DNA from: CAZLBV01 sp964557845
GTDB taxonomy: Bacteria; Acidobacteriota; Aminicenantia; Aminicenantales; Aminicenantaceae
Assembly: GCA_964557845.1 (NCBI GenBank)
Contig: CAZLBV010000240.1
Span: 1 to 54,286, forward strand
Direction: 5' to 3'
Length of the DNA stretch: 54,286 nt
The notes beneath the pieces were generated by a model, which saw only the letters and a program-made list of their open reading frames with translations, made no database searches and was not told the origin of the DNA. Shown piece after piece: positions 1 to 8,050 of the stretch. Made by a program: the position numbers and the translations under genes. Numbering within the stretch: position 1 is the stretch's first letter; the number at the start of each line of letters is the position of its first letter.

Positions 1-24
1 CGTTCACTAGTATGATATAAGCTT

Positions 25-1425
25 TTAGTCCAATTCAATTTCCTCAAGATATTCAGGCATATGCACCGGCCATCCCAATTTGTTTTTTATCTGTCTTGAG
101 AGTTCTGACATCGCCTCTTTTTCTCCATGAGTAAGAAAGACTCCGGAAGGGGGATTTTCCAGAGCCCCTAACCAATCAAGCAGATCATCTCTGTCCGCAT
201 GGGCAGAAAATCCTTGGATCTGTTCGATCCGTGCTTTAACTGGAAACATTCGGCCGTGGATCCTGACGGTTTCTCTTCCATTTATTATCTCTCTGCCCAA
301 GGTACCCCTGACCTGATATCCCACAAACAGGATCGTGGATTCTGCTTTAGAAATATTAGGTTTTAAGTGGTGCTTGATCCTCCCACCCGTACACATGCCT
401 GATCCAGCCATTATCAAGCATGATCCTTTTATATTATTGATCGCTTTGGATTCCTCAACCGATCGGATCAACCGCATTCCTGGAAACCGGAAGGGTGAGT
501 GTCCTTGTGCAAAAAGCCTTCTCGACTCTTTATCAAGACTGCTGATATGCCTTTGAAAAACATCGGTTATATCCACCGCCATAGGGCTGTCCAGGAACAT
601 CATCATATACGGAATTCGGTCTTCCCTGACTAAACCACTGAGATAGAACATTAATTCCTGAGCCCTCTCTATCGCAAATGTGGGGATCACTACATTTCCA
701 CCTGCACCAATCGTATCCCTTATGATATGAGCTAATAGATCATCCACACCATCACTGTCTTCATGATTTCTATCCCCGTATGTCGACTCCATAACAATAT
801 AGTCTGCGTTCTGAAATACCGTCGGATCTTTAACCAGTGGTTTATTCCACTGCCCTATGTCACCTGAAAACACTATATTTTTCTTTTTATTTCCATCTTT
901 GACGATAATTTCTATCATGGCAGAACCAAGGATATGCCCGGCATCATGAAAACAAACAGAGACGTTTCTATTTAAGGAAATCTTTTTTTTGTATGGTACA
1001 GCCTCAATTAGAGGAAAAACCTTCATGGCATCTTCTACTGTATACAGAGGAATTTCAGGGTACGGGCCTTTTCTTCCCTCTCTTCGATGCCTTTTTTTCT
1101 TATAGGCGGCATCCTCTTCCTGAATATGAGCGGAATCTTCCAATACTATTGGAAGCATTTCAAATGAAGGAGCCGTAGTTAATATTTTCCCAGAGAAACC
1201 TTGAAGCACCAATTTCGGTAACAAACCGCAATGATCAACATGAACATGGGTAAGCAATACATAATCTATATCCTGAGGAGGGACAGGGAATATTCCCCAG
1301 TTTCTGGATAGAAATTCTCTCTCTTGGAAAAGCCCGCAATCAATCATAAGCTTTAGGCCTCCTACCTCCAAATAATAACATGACCCGGTTACTTGTTGGG
1401 CTGCGCCTAAAAATTTTATGAACAC
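25..1425 (-). CDS. MBL-fold beta-CASP ribonuclease-like protein
   Basis: Predicted metal-dependent RNA-processing nuclease of the beta-CASP branch of metallo-beta-lactamases (YSH1/CPSF-like), cytoplasmic. Visible are the Zn motif HVHVDH near residue 60, the FSGDIGQ segment, the beta-CASP signatures PTFAIERAQE, LDSPMA and SGMCTGGR, and the C-terminal GFSAHADR motif. At about 466 residues it has the usual length for a bacterial single-domain member without a KH extension. Start choice: an in-frame GTG lies at 1437, but the GTG at 1425 has a GGAG six bases upstream and leaves the first beta strand (FIKFLGAAQQ) intact, so I prefer 1425. It is monocistronic by spacing and has its own promoter-like sequence at 1496-1524. 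Family assignment is firm. The actual substrate cannot be read from sequence. Confidence 0.93.
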   Translation of the reverse strand: MFIKFLGAAQQVTGSCYYLEVGGLKLMIDCGLFQEREFLSRNWGIFPVPPQDIDYVLLTHVHVDHCGLLPKLVLQGFSGKILTTAPSFEMLPIVLEDSAHIQEEDAAYKKKRHRREGRKGPYPEIPLYTVEDAMKVFPLIEAVPYKKKISLNRNVSVCFHDAGHILGSAMIEIIVKDGNKKKNIVFSGDIGQWNKPLVKDPTVFQNADYIVMESTYGDRNHEDSDGVDDLLAHIIRDTIGAGGNVVIPTFAIERAQELMFYLSGLVREDRIPYMMMFLDSPMAVDITDVFQRHISSLDKESRRLFAQGHSPFRFPGMRLIRSVEESKAINNIKGSCLIMAGSGMCTGGRIKHHLKPNISKAESTILFVGYQVRGTLGREIINGRETVRIHGRMFPVKARIEQIQGFSAHADRDDLLDWLGALENPPSGVFLTHGEKEAMSELSRQIKNKLGWPVHMPEYLEEIELD

Positions 1426-1495
1426 TGTTTTCTCCACAAAATAAATTACAGGTTATGAAAAACCACCTGTGATCTTTCTCCCGGAAAGATGAATT

Positions 1496-1524
1496 ATTAT
1501 ATGATAAACTGCCTCATTAAACAA
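1496..1524 (-). promoter_or_regulatory. Sigma70-like promoter of the beta-CASP gene
   Basis: On the minus strand TTGTTT (1524-1519) is followed after exactly 17 bases by a perfect TATAAT (1501-1496). Transcription would begin near 1489, giving a leader of about 60 bases. The leader contains the inverted repeat ACAGGT (1448-1453) / ACCTGT (1465-1470) just before the ribosome-binding site. Read by eye only. Confidence 0.55.
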
Positions 1525-1659
1525 ATAAAGTGAATAAAAATTTCTCATTTACTCATCGACATATCCCCTCATTCAATTTAATGTTTTTATAGTTCGCAGT
1601 TATGTTTGTACATCTAAAAATAGTATTCTTTTATGTATGAATTAATAGTGAGGTTTTTG

Positions 1660-1873
1660 CATGAAACACTTGGCCCCAGCAAACCATTTAAAGATCTGGC
1701 TTGGGGACTGGCCACCCGAGGCATAGCAGTTTTGCGCTATGATAAACGCACAAAGATCTATGGTAAAAAAATAGTAGAAGAAAAGCTGCGCTTAACAAAA
1801 AGCAGGTCATGTCGATATTCGTGTGATCAAAGATATAGCAGAATGGATCAAAAAAACTATTTTGAACCTTGAT
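1660..1873 (+). pseudogene. Decayed alpha/beta hydrolase remnant
   Basis: An open frame beginning at 1633 encodes a stretch (GPSKPFKDLAWGL, then RGIAVLRYDKRTK) that I recognise as the segment after the HGSGP oxyanion loop in secreted alpha/beta hydrolases of the COG1073 type. The frame then turns to noise. One base out of frame, from 1802, the sequence reads AGHVDIRVIKDIAEWIKK, which looks like the C-terminal end of the same family, including the catalytic-His region GHV. The N-terminus, the nucleophile Ser and the acid residue between the pieces are missing, so an internal deletion of several hundred bases plus a frame change is likely. The 3' end overlaps the convergent amidohydrolase by a few bases. 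Recognition is from memory of the family. Confidence 0.65.
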
Positions 1874-3116
1874 ATACAGTTTTTCCCTGTATCAGAACTC
1901 TCTTTATCTGGGTTTTATAATTCAAAGGGTCGCCATCTGAAATAACAATATTTCCTTCCTTCCCCTTTTCCAAACTACCGATGCGATCATCCACACCCAA
2001 AAACTCAGCAGCAGTCAAGGTTATCGCTCTTAAGGCTGTTTCCCGGTCTAATCCTCCTTTTACCGCCAGCGCAGCTATAAGGGGAAGTTCCCGGATATTT
2101 CCCATACCTAAAGATTCCTCAGATTTTAATACTATCTTTACCCCTTTTTGAGCCAGAACCGCGGCATTTGAAATGTTGATCTCCTTGGTTTCCATTCTTC
2201 TAGGACCTATTCCAAAGGGACTGATGATGACCGGAATTTTTCTTTTTCCTATTTCCTCAGCTACCTTATAACCTTCTGCACATCCAACTAGAACCGCTTT
2301 TAGTTTAAACTCATCTATCAAACGAATCGACGTCATAATATCATCTACCCGGTAACTCTCAATAAAAACAGTTAATTCACCAGTTAGTACCTGTGATAAA
2401 ATTTCGAGTCTTAAATCTCGTGTAGGAGGAGCGGTATCTTGATCTTTTTTGTATTTTTCTCGATAATCATCCCATTTCTGACTGTATTCCTTGGCTTCGA
2501 TCAAGGCTTTTCTAATCACATAGGCACTCCCCATCCTGGTAGAAGGAAGCCTTCCCTTGCTTCCATAGGTCGTCTTTGGCCCTTCTCCAAGCGACATCTT
2601 CACTCCTGCCGGGGAAAGCAAAACCATTTGTTCCACTGTTTTTCCCGACAATCGGAGTACCGCTGTTTGCCCGCCTATTACATTCTTTCTGCCTGGAGCG
2701 GCCATGACTGTGGTTATGCCGGCTGAACGGGCATAGCGAATGTTTTTATCGAAAGGATTGATTGCATCAATTATTTTCATTTGGGCGGTATCCGGATCAT
2801 AAGTTTCATCCATGTTTCCGGCACCATATTGATCTGTTGTTCCAAGGGTTGTGTGGGATTCTATAAACCCAGGGAGGATCCAATTATTGGACGCATCGAT
2901 CACTTCAGCTTTTTCCGGAATAGGTATATTTTTTCCTATATCTGTAATAATTCCATTTTCTATCAAAATTATCCCTTCTTCGATCGGAGCACTGCTTATC
3001 GGTACGATATATCCATTCTTGATCACCAATTTTTTTGAAGCATCATCAGCATGTATTCCGAAATTTCCTACAATCAAGATAAACAGACATATCAAAAATA
3101 AAAATTTTATCTTCAT
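1857..3116 (-). CDS. Secreted amidohydrolase-like protein lacking metal ligands
   Basis: Imidazolonepropionase-like amidohydrolase fold (419 residues) with a signal peptide (residues 1-23, hydrophobic LFLICLFILIVGN). It is a paralogue of the gene just upstream. Aligned to that paralogue, the first HxH motif has become HTT (88-90), the HIH pair near 253 has become FIE (251-253), the metal His of AHAEE has become Gly (about 278), and the Asp of MTDAD has become Glu (about 333). The barrel framework (PGFIESHT, VIGGQTA, EKGKEGNIV) is kept. I infer a non-catalytic or differently acting partner. The start ATG overlaps the upstream stop by four bases (ATGA) with GAGGTGG just ahead, so the two are translationally coupled and perhaps form a heteromer. 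The open frame is intact, so it is not a decaying pseudogene. Confidence 0.85.
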   Translation of the reverse strand: MKIKFLFLICLFILIVGNFGIHADDASKKLVIKNGYIVPISSAPIEEGIILIENGIITDIGKNIPIPEKAEVIDASNNWILPGFIESHTTLGTTDQYGAGNMDETYDPDTAQMKIIDAINPFDKNIRYARSAGITTVMAAPGRKNVIGGQTAVLRLSGKTVEQMVLLSPAGVKMSLGEGPKTTYGSKGRLPSTRMGSAYVIRKALIEAKEYSQKWDDYREKYKKDQDTAPPTRDLRLEILSQVLTGELTVFIESYRVDDIMTSIRLIDEFKLKAVLVGCAEGYKVAEEIGKRKIPVIISPFGIGPRRMETKEINISNAAVLAQKGVKIVLKSEESLGMGNIRELPLIAALAVKGGLDRETALRAITLTAAEFLGVDDRIGSLEKGKEGNIVISDGDPLNYKTQIKRVLIQGKTVYQGSK

Positions 3117-4381
3117 TGTCCACCTCTTTCATTTTCCAATTCATATACGATGGTTCCATCGATCAAAACCTTAAGCACATCAGTCTGAATATCAAAAGGA
3201 TCGCCATTAAAAATTACCAGATCAGCGTCTTTTCCTGTTTCAATGCTGCCTATACGCTTTTCCATTCCGACCAGTTTAGCGGGATTTATGGTAATCGCCT
3301 TTAGGGCTTCTTCGGGATCCAACCCATACTTGATAGCGACGGCAGCCTGAAAGCGAAGGAATTCTTGTTGGACAACATCGGCATCAGTCATGATATTGAT
3401 CTCGACTCCCTGCTTTACCAAGTAATCCGCTATATTGATCAAATTATCTTTTTCATCGAATGTGATCATCCTGGGGCCAACCACAACAATAACTCCTCTT
3501 CGGGCTAATTCGTCAGCAACTTTATAGGATTCCTCAGCATGGGCTAAAGACAATTTATAAAAATCGAATTCATCTGCCAGCCTGACCGCGGTCATAATAT
3601 CATCAACTGGTGAACAATGTATATGAACAGGAATTTCCCGGTTTAAAACCATCAACATTGCCTCTTTTTTTAAGTCTCTTGCTGGTGGTTTAGCTGTTTT
3701 ATCATTCTCTTTTTTCTTTTCATATAGTTCCAAAGCCTTTTTATAATCCATCGCTTCTACCATGGCTTTCCTAACTATATAGGCGGTTCCCATTTTCGTA
3801 ACCGGCAGAACTCCTTTGCCAGCATAATACCCTTTCCGGCCCATTGCCATCTTCATATCTACAGGGAAAACTAAGACCATATCATCTACAGTGTTACCAC
3901 GCAGTTTCAATGCGGCCGACTGTCCGCCAATAACATTTCCACTGCCTGGACGTGCAATGATGGTAGTAACTCCATGGGAAACAGCATCCTGAAAAGAATG
4001 GGAATGGGGCTCCATGCCCTCAGGATGAATAGAATCGATAATGCGAAGTTGAGGAGTACACGGATCGCTCATTTCGTTATCTTCGGTTATACCTCCACTG
4101 GGGCCAAGCCCTAGATGGGAATGAGAATCGATCAAACCTGGGGTAACTATACACCCGGAGGCATCGATGAGACTGAATTCCTTAGGAATCTCAATATTCT
4201 GCCCAACTGCGGTAATCTTCCCATTTTCTATAAGGATTGTCCCCTCTTCAATAATCCCTTGGGTCACGGTTAATATTTTGGCATTCTTGATGGCAGTTAT
4301 CTCATTCTTTCCGAAAAGAAAGAAAGATAGTGCAGCCAAACACCAAAGAAACAAAACCGGAAATCTCATAAATTTTATCAT
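3113..4381 (-). CDS. Secreted imidazolonepropionase-like amidohydrolase
   Basis: A 422-residue metal-dependent amidohydrolase with an N-terminal hydrophobic export signal (residues 5-23), so probably periplasmic. Key residues are all present: HSH at 87-89, HIH at 253-255, His281 in AHAEES, and Asp333 in MTDAD. C-terminal features are typical of the family (RIGSIETGKDADLVIFNGDPF). In relatives these enzymes hydrolyse cyclic amides or act as prolidase-like peptidases. The substrate here is unknown. The start has GGAAGG six bases upstream. It is the first gene of a two-gene unit with the ligand-less paralogue that overlaps its stop by four bases. The next gene upstream ends about 100 bases away. 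Confidence 0.92.
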   Translation of the reverse strand: MIKFMRFPVLFLWCLAALSFFLFGKNEITAIKNAKILTVTQGIIEEGTILIENGKITAVGQNIEIPKEFSLIDASGCIVTPGLIDSHSHLGLGPSGGITEDNEMSDPCTPQLRIIDSIHPEGMEPHSHSFQDAVSHGVTTIIARPGSGNVIGGQSAALKLRGNTVDDMVLVFPVDMKMAMGRKGYYAGKGVLPVTKMGTAYIVRKAMVEAMDYKKALELYEKKKENDKTAKPPARDLKKEAMLMVLNREIPVHIHCSPVDDIMTAVRLADEFDFYKLSLAHAEESYKVADELARRGVIVVVGPRMITFDEKDNLINIADYLVKQGVEINIMTDADVVQQEFLRFQAAVAIKYGLDPEEALKAITINPAKLVGMEKRIGSIETGKDADLVIFNGDPFDIQTDVLKVLIDGTIVYELENERGGQ

Positions 4382-4478
4382 TTACAACCTTCCATAAAAA
4401 AATCGAAAGACAAGTATAATACAAATCTATCACTCAGAATAGAGCAAATGTAATGAAACGTAGAATAGAAATTAATGA

Positions 4479-5291
4479 TTAAATTGTGATCACTATGGAA
4501 CTAAGTAAGTATAAATCAGTACTGTCAAAACCTTCCACAGGCATTCTCTGATAAATCACTTGAACGCTTGTCGACAATGCAAAATGTTCGTTGATCGAGA
4601 CGGCTAAAGATACATGAGAATTGGATCGATAGTCATTAAAATCCTCTAAGTTGAAGAACAGAGTCTCTTGAACTGTCATTTGAGAAGATTCTGAAACTTT
4701 AAGAGTAGCCTTAGTTGTGAAGATCGAGGAAAGAAAAGAGGTGCTGATGGTTTTTTCCCAGGACTCAGGAGAATTGGCACTGCTCTGCTCTGCTATTTTA
4801 TGTGTATTGTTTTCATTGTTCCATCCAAATGCCAGTTCAGACATGATCGTGATGGTTTCCCGGCCGATCCAGGTAGCTCCACCCCCCGCCGAGAAAGCCC
4901 ATCTAAAATTATAACCAGCCAGCTTATTTCTCTCATAGCGTATGAAACCCAATAAATACGCCACGGATTTTATCTTTCGGTCATATTTTAAGTGAGAATA
5001 ATAATAATCACTCTTTTTGGTCCCGTTAGCGGTTGCATTGATAAACCTTGCCTTAAGATTGATCCGATTATTTTTTATATCAAGGTATTGGTCCGAATCA
5101 AAGCTGAAAGAAAAAGTTTCGTTATTTCCCCGGGTAAGAACTAAAGATAAGCTGTTGTTTGAATTATATTTAAGATCTTTCTGCTCTGACTTTTCCTTGC
5201 TTTCTTCAGCGGCTGTTAAAACTGGTAAAATAAAAATAAAAAACAGCAGGGAAATAATTTTTAAGACTGCCCGCAATGATTTTCCATACAC
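4479..5291 (-). CDS. DUF481-type outer membrane beta-barrel protein
   Basis: A 270-residue exported protein: basic N-terminus, hydrophobic core (IISLLFFIFILPVL) and an AxA-like cleavage site near residue 28, then alternating aromatic/polar strands ending in a short hydrophobic strand (SSIVITI). Internal features, such as NNSLSLVLTRGNNETFSF followed by strands with YDRKIKSVAYLLGF and ERNKLAGY, resemble the YdiY/DUF481 family of outer membrane proteins, whose role is unclear (salt-induced in some bacteria). The start is GTG with AAGGAA seven bases upstream. It lies 63 bases downstream of a small Cys-rich gene on the same strand, so they may be cotranscribed. The function is not known. Confidence 0.75.
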   Translation of the reverse strand: MYGKSLRAVLKIISLLFFIFILPVLTAAEESKEKSEQKDLKYNSNNSLSLVLTRGNNETFSFSFDSDQYLDIKNNRINLKARFINATANGTKKSDYYYSHLKYDRKIKSVAYLLGFIRYERNKLAGYNFRWAFSAGGGATWIGRETITIMSELAFGWNNENNTHKIAEQSSANSPESWEKTISTSFLSSIFTTKATLKVSESSQMTVQETLFFNLEDFNDYRSNSHVSLAVSINEHFALSTSVQVIYQRMPVEGFDSTDLYLLSSIVITI

Positions 5292-5354
5292 AATAAAATT
5301 CCTTTCTATATTTAAAATACTAAACAGGAACCCAGTATCCGGGAGTTTTGCTTT

Positions 5355-5519
5355 CTAGTTTTTTTTGTTTTCCTTTTTTTTTTGATTTTTTTTCCAGTAA
5401 TTCAAACAGTCTGTATTGCAGAAATAATAAACATAATCCTTTCCTTCTGCCTGCAAAGCCGCAGACTTGGGAATTACTTTCTTGCAAACATGACAAGCGA
5501 TTTTTTCTTCTTCTTTCAT
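5355..5519 (-). CDS. 54-residue Cys-rich protein (DUF3330/TRASH-like)
   Basis: A short gene with an excellent ribosome-binding site (GAGGT, six bases, ATG at 5519). The product has C9-x2-C12 and C34-x3-C38, spaced by a PKSAAL-type turn and a YYFC strand, and ends in a lysine-rich tail. This spacing resembles small metal-binding proteins annotated DUF3330 or TRASH-like (CxxC, then FC..DC). It probably binds one zinc or another soft metal in the cytoplasm, since no signal peptide is seen. The lysine tail comes from a poly-A-rich coding end. The gene lies directly ahead of the DUF481-type barrel on the same strand. Family naming is from memory. The reading frame and the RBS are directly visible. 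Confidence 0.72.
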   Translation of the reverse strand: MKEEEKIACHVCKKVIPKSAALQAEGKDYVYYFCNTDCLNYWKKNQKKKENKKN

Positions 5520-5629
5520 ATTCTTACCTCGCCAAAATTCTAGAATCGAAAGACTATTTTAACCATAAACTAACTAAAAAAATCAATAAAAAATGCTTAC
5601 TAATTGTATAAGAATCCATTAATTTGTAT

Positions 5630-5662
5630 TATAATTCAAATGAAATTTACCAGGAGATCAAA
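5630..5662 (+). promoter_or_regulatory. -10 element and RBS ahead of the CxxC peptide gene
   Basis: A perfect TATAAT lies at 5630-5635. A TTGTAT at 5604-5609 could serve as -35, but the 20-base spacer is long. An AGGAG at 5652-5656 sits six bases before a TTG codon at 5663, which fixes that unusual start. The -10 box could instead belong to some other arrangement; only the RBS is strong. Confidence 0.45.
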
Positions 5663-5797
5663 TTGAGACGTAAAACTCCGATTATTCTATTCATCTTATC
5701 AATAGTATTGATCATAGTGGGGCTTAAAATGGGAGAATACTGGAAAGTCTTGGAAAAAGCCATAACAGTGTGCTTGAGCTGTATCGGGATCGGATAA
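5663..5797 (+). CDS. 44-residue CD1871A-like CxxC membrane peptide
   Basis: A tiny gene with TTG start preceded by AGGAG at six bases. The product has a basic N-terminus (MRRK), one membrane helix (about residues 6-22), and ends in LEKAITVCLSCIGIG with C37-x2-C40. This C-terminal pattern (KAI.iCl.CIGIG) matches what I recall of the CD1871A family of CXXC-motif peptides, which are commonly found directly before NapH-like 4Fe-4S membrane proteins, exactly as here: the next gene begins 12 bases downstream. A redox or heme/Fe-S handling role at the membrane is an inference. The length and intact terminal motif argue that it is a real gene. Confidence 0.75.
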   Translation: MRRKTPIILFILSIVLIIVGLKMGEYWKVLEKAITVCLSCIGIG

Positions 5798-5809
5798 CAG
5801 AAGGGAACC

Positions 5810-6688
5810 ATGAAGCTTCTTTTAAAACGCCGGTGGTTTCAAGCGATCAGCGCTTTGGCAATCAATGCGTATTTCCCTGGCTGGCTGAAGGGAGGGATCT
5901 ATCAGGGAAATGCCAAAGGAATCTGCGTTCCGGTTCTAAATTGCTATTCCTGTCCTGCTGCTTTGGGGGCATGCCCGATAGGTGCGCTTCAGAATTTTTT
6001 TGCCAGTCTTAGATTTAATCTATCGATAGCCCAATATCAATTTGGTCTCTATGTTATCGGATTTTTTGGTGCGGTGGGTAGTTTGGCCGGCCGTATTCCC
6101 TGCGGCTGGATGTGTCCTTTCGGCCTCCTGCAGGAACTCATGTACAAAATAAAAACTCCCAAAATCCGCATCCCCTATTTTTTATCTTATTTTAAATATG
6201 TTGTCTTATTGGTAATGGTTCTTGCTCTTCCGTTATTGATTGTTGATGATTTTGGTTTTGGGCAGACATGGTTTTGCAAATGGATCTGCCCGGCAGGAAC
6301 TTTAGAAGCAGGAATCCCTTTGGCAACCTTAAATACCACCATCCGCAGCCAGATAGGTTTCTTGTTCAGCTGGAAACTGGGGATACTTTCCCTTTTTTTG
6401 GTCTGGATGGTAGTCAGTAAACGACCTTTCTGCCGGCTTTTTTGCCCTTTGGGAGTGATATTAGGTTTATTCAATCGAATAAGCTATTTCAGAATGGCAG
6501 TGGATGATGAAAAATGTACACGATGCGACCAGTGTCTCATAGATTGTCCCGTGGACATCAAAATTTATGAATCTCCTAACAGCCCGGAGTGCATTCGCTG
6601 TATGAAATGTATAACTGTCTGCCCTTATGGAGCAGTCGATTATAAATTCATGAAGTCCAAGACGAAAGAACAACTGTCTGAAACTTGA
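5810..6688 (+). CDS. NapH-like membrane 4Fe-4S polyferredoxin
   Basis: A 292-residue membrane electron-transfer protein with about four to five helices. Motifs in order: CYSCPAALGACPIG (45-58), CGWMCPFG (98-105), CKWICPAG (156-163), CRLFCPLG (208-215), then a dicluster ferredoxin tail with C236/C239/C242/C246 and C261/C264/C267/C271. This is the NapH/YccM/RdxA-like family, which passes electrons between quinones or cytoplasmic donors and extracytoplasmic acceptors. Nothing for nitrate reduction is nearby, so a NapH role is unlikely. The paired upstream CxxC peptide suggests a thiol-, heme- or metal-linked redox function. The ATG start follows AGAAGGGAAC, a usable SD. Confidence 0.87.
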   Translation: MKLLLKRRWFQAISALAINAYFPGWLKGGIYQGNAKGICVPVLNCYSCPAALGACPIGALQNFFASLRFNLSIAQYQFGLYVIGFFGAVGSLAGRIPCGWMCPFGLLQELMYKIKTPKIRIPYFLSYFKYVVLLVMVLALPLLIVDDFGFGQTWFCKWICPAGTLEAGIPLATLNTTIRSQIGFLFSWKLGILSLFLVWMVVSKRPFCRLFCPLGVILGLFNRISYFRMAVDDEKCTRCDQCLIDCPVDIKIYESPNSPECIRCMKCITVCPYGAVDYKFMKSKTKEQLSET

Positions 6689-6727
6689 ATTCCAGATATG
6701 CCATCTAGACCATCGGGTTCATTAAAT

Positions 6728-7579
6728 TCACGAGATAGGCTTAAATCTGTATTTTGACTTTTCTTTGATTATTTTTCCGAAAAAATTGACGGGATCATGA
6801 TTAAATGCAAAGATCCAGTCTTCTTTGATCCCTCTGTCCAAATACTTTTTCTTATTCTCCATGGTCTCTACGGGATAGAGGTCATAACTCATGACATAAG
6901 ATAAACCGACATGCGCTGACATAGGTATCATATCGCCTAGAAAAAAAACACATCCTTCATCTGTCTCTATGAGAACACATTGATGGTATTTGGTATGACC
7001 CGGGGCGGGTAAAACTTTTACTCCTTTGCAGACCTCAGCGGTTCCATTTACCAGACAAAGCTGTCCGCTTTTCTCCAAAGGAACGAATAAGTGAGGCAGA
7101 TAACTGGCGCCGTCTCTGAATCCAGGTTTTTGTGCAACCTGCCATTCTCCCTTTTGGATGATATATTTTGCCTTTGGAAAAGCCGGAGTATATTCACCCT
7201 TTTCATTTTTTGTGATATTCCCCCCGCAGTGGTCAAAATGTAGATGGGTATTGATAACAAAATCAATATCTTCAACTGAATAATTCAACTCATTAAGGCT
7301 GGATACTAAACCTGGATCTCTTTCTATGCTGTAGTAGCGATAAAATTGTTTTTTTAAATAACTTCCGGCCCCGGTCTCTATTAGGACCGTTGTATCCGGT
7401 GTTTGCACTAAAAGGGAATTGAGGCCCATTTTTATTCTGTTTTCTGAATCTGCCGGACATTTTTTTTCCCATAGAGTCTTGGGGACCACCCCAAACATAG
7501 CACCACCGTCCAGATAAAAAAAACCATCACGCAGTCCGAAAATCTTAAATTTTCCTAGAGTCAGTTGGGTGAGAGTCAT
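6728..7579 (-). CDS. MBL-fold metallo-hydrolase behind nuoI
   Basis: A 283-residue metallo-beta-lactamase-fold hydrolase of the lactonase/glyoxalase-II-like type: THLHFDHCGG (residues 111-120), PGHTKYH, FFLGDMIPM and a late AFNHDP His. A dinuclear zinc site is therefore expected. Cytoplasmic, with no signal peptide. Its ATG overlaps the nuoI stop by four bases (ATGA), so it is translated as the last gene of the nuo operon. The substrate is unknown, and the link to complex I is positional only. It takes the place where nuoJ would normally follow. Confidence 0.9.
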   Translation of the reverse strand: MTLTQLTLGKFKIFGLRDGFFYLDGGAMFGVVPKTLWEKKCPADSENRIKMGLNSLLVQTPDTTVLIETGAGSYLKKQFYRYYSIERDPGLVSSLNELNYSVEDIDFVINTHLHFDHCGGNITKNEKGEYTPAFPKAKYIIQKGEWQVAQKPGFRDGASYLPHLFVPLEKSGQLCLVNGTAEVCKGVKVLPAPGHTKYHQCVLIETDEGCVFFLGDMIPMSAHVGLSYVMSYDLYPVETMENKKKYLDRGIKEDWIFAFNHDPVNFFGKIIKEKSKYRFKPIS

Positions 7580-8049
7580 CTGGTAAGTTTTTCCAGATCG
7601 TAAATAAGATCTTTTGTTTGATAAGCAGCAAGTTCTATTTCATCTGTATCCATCCGAATGGCGTCTTCAGGGCAAGCCTCAACACAAAACCCACAGAAAC
7701 AGCATCTATTCAGATCTATAATAAAGGTTTTGGGGTATTTTTGAATATCGGGGTCAGGATCCTCGGCAGCTTCAATATAAATACATTCAGAAGGACAGAC
7801 AGTCGCACAGAGCATACAGGCGACACACCTTGGTTTTCCATTTTCTCTAAGCATGATTCGATGTCTGCTTCTATGGCGTGAGGCCAGAGCCGGTCTTTCT
7901 TCGGGATACTGGATCGTAACCGCCCCTTTTCTTTTGGTTTTAATACCGAACAGCCTCAGTGTATGAAAAAAGATATTCACACAGAAATGACGGGCAGTAA
8001 TCACAAATCCACGAAGTATTTCAAAAAAGTATCCGAATAACTTAATCAT
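7576..8049 (-). CDS. nuoI: NADH-quinone oxidoreductase subunit I
   Basis: A 157-residue dicluster ferredoxin subunit of complex I that carries clusters N6a and N6b between NuoG and NuoB. Ligands: C75/C78/C81 with C85, and C116/C119/C122 with C126. A short N-terminal amphipathic helix (YFFEILRGF) would sit on the membrane. The spacing to nuoH is one base. No strong SD is visible, so coupling to nuoH translation is likely. Size is normal for bacteria. Confidence 0.97.
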   Translation of the reverse strand: MIKLFGYFFEILRGFVITARHFCVNIFFHTLRLFGIKTKRKGAVTIQYPEERPALASRHRSRHRIMLRENGKPRCVACMLCATVCPSECIYIEAAEDPDPDIQKYPKTFIIDLNRCCFCGFCVEACPEDAIRMDTDEIELAAYQTKDLIYDLEKLTR

Positions 8050-8050
8050 T

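Noticed and set aside
5348..5611. Plus-strand open frame rich in Phe and Ser
   Set aside because: It is the complement of the poly-A-rich end of the minus-strand Cys protein, which has the proper RBS and motif.
5810..6688. NapH of a periplasmic nitrate reductase
   Set aside because: No nap or nos genes are present. The upstream CxxC peptide points to another member of this broad family.
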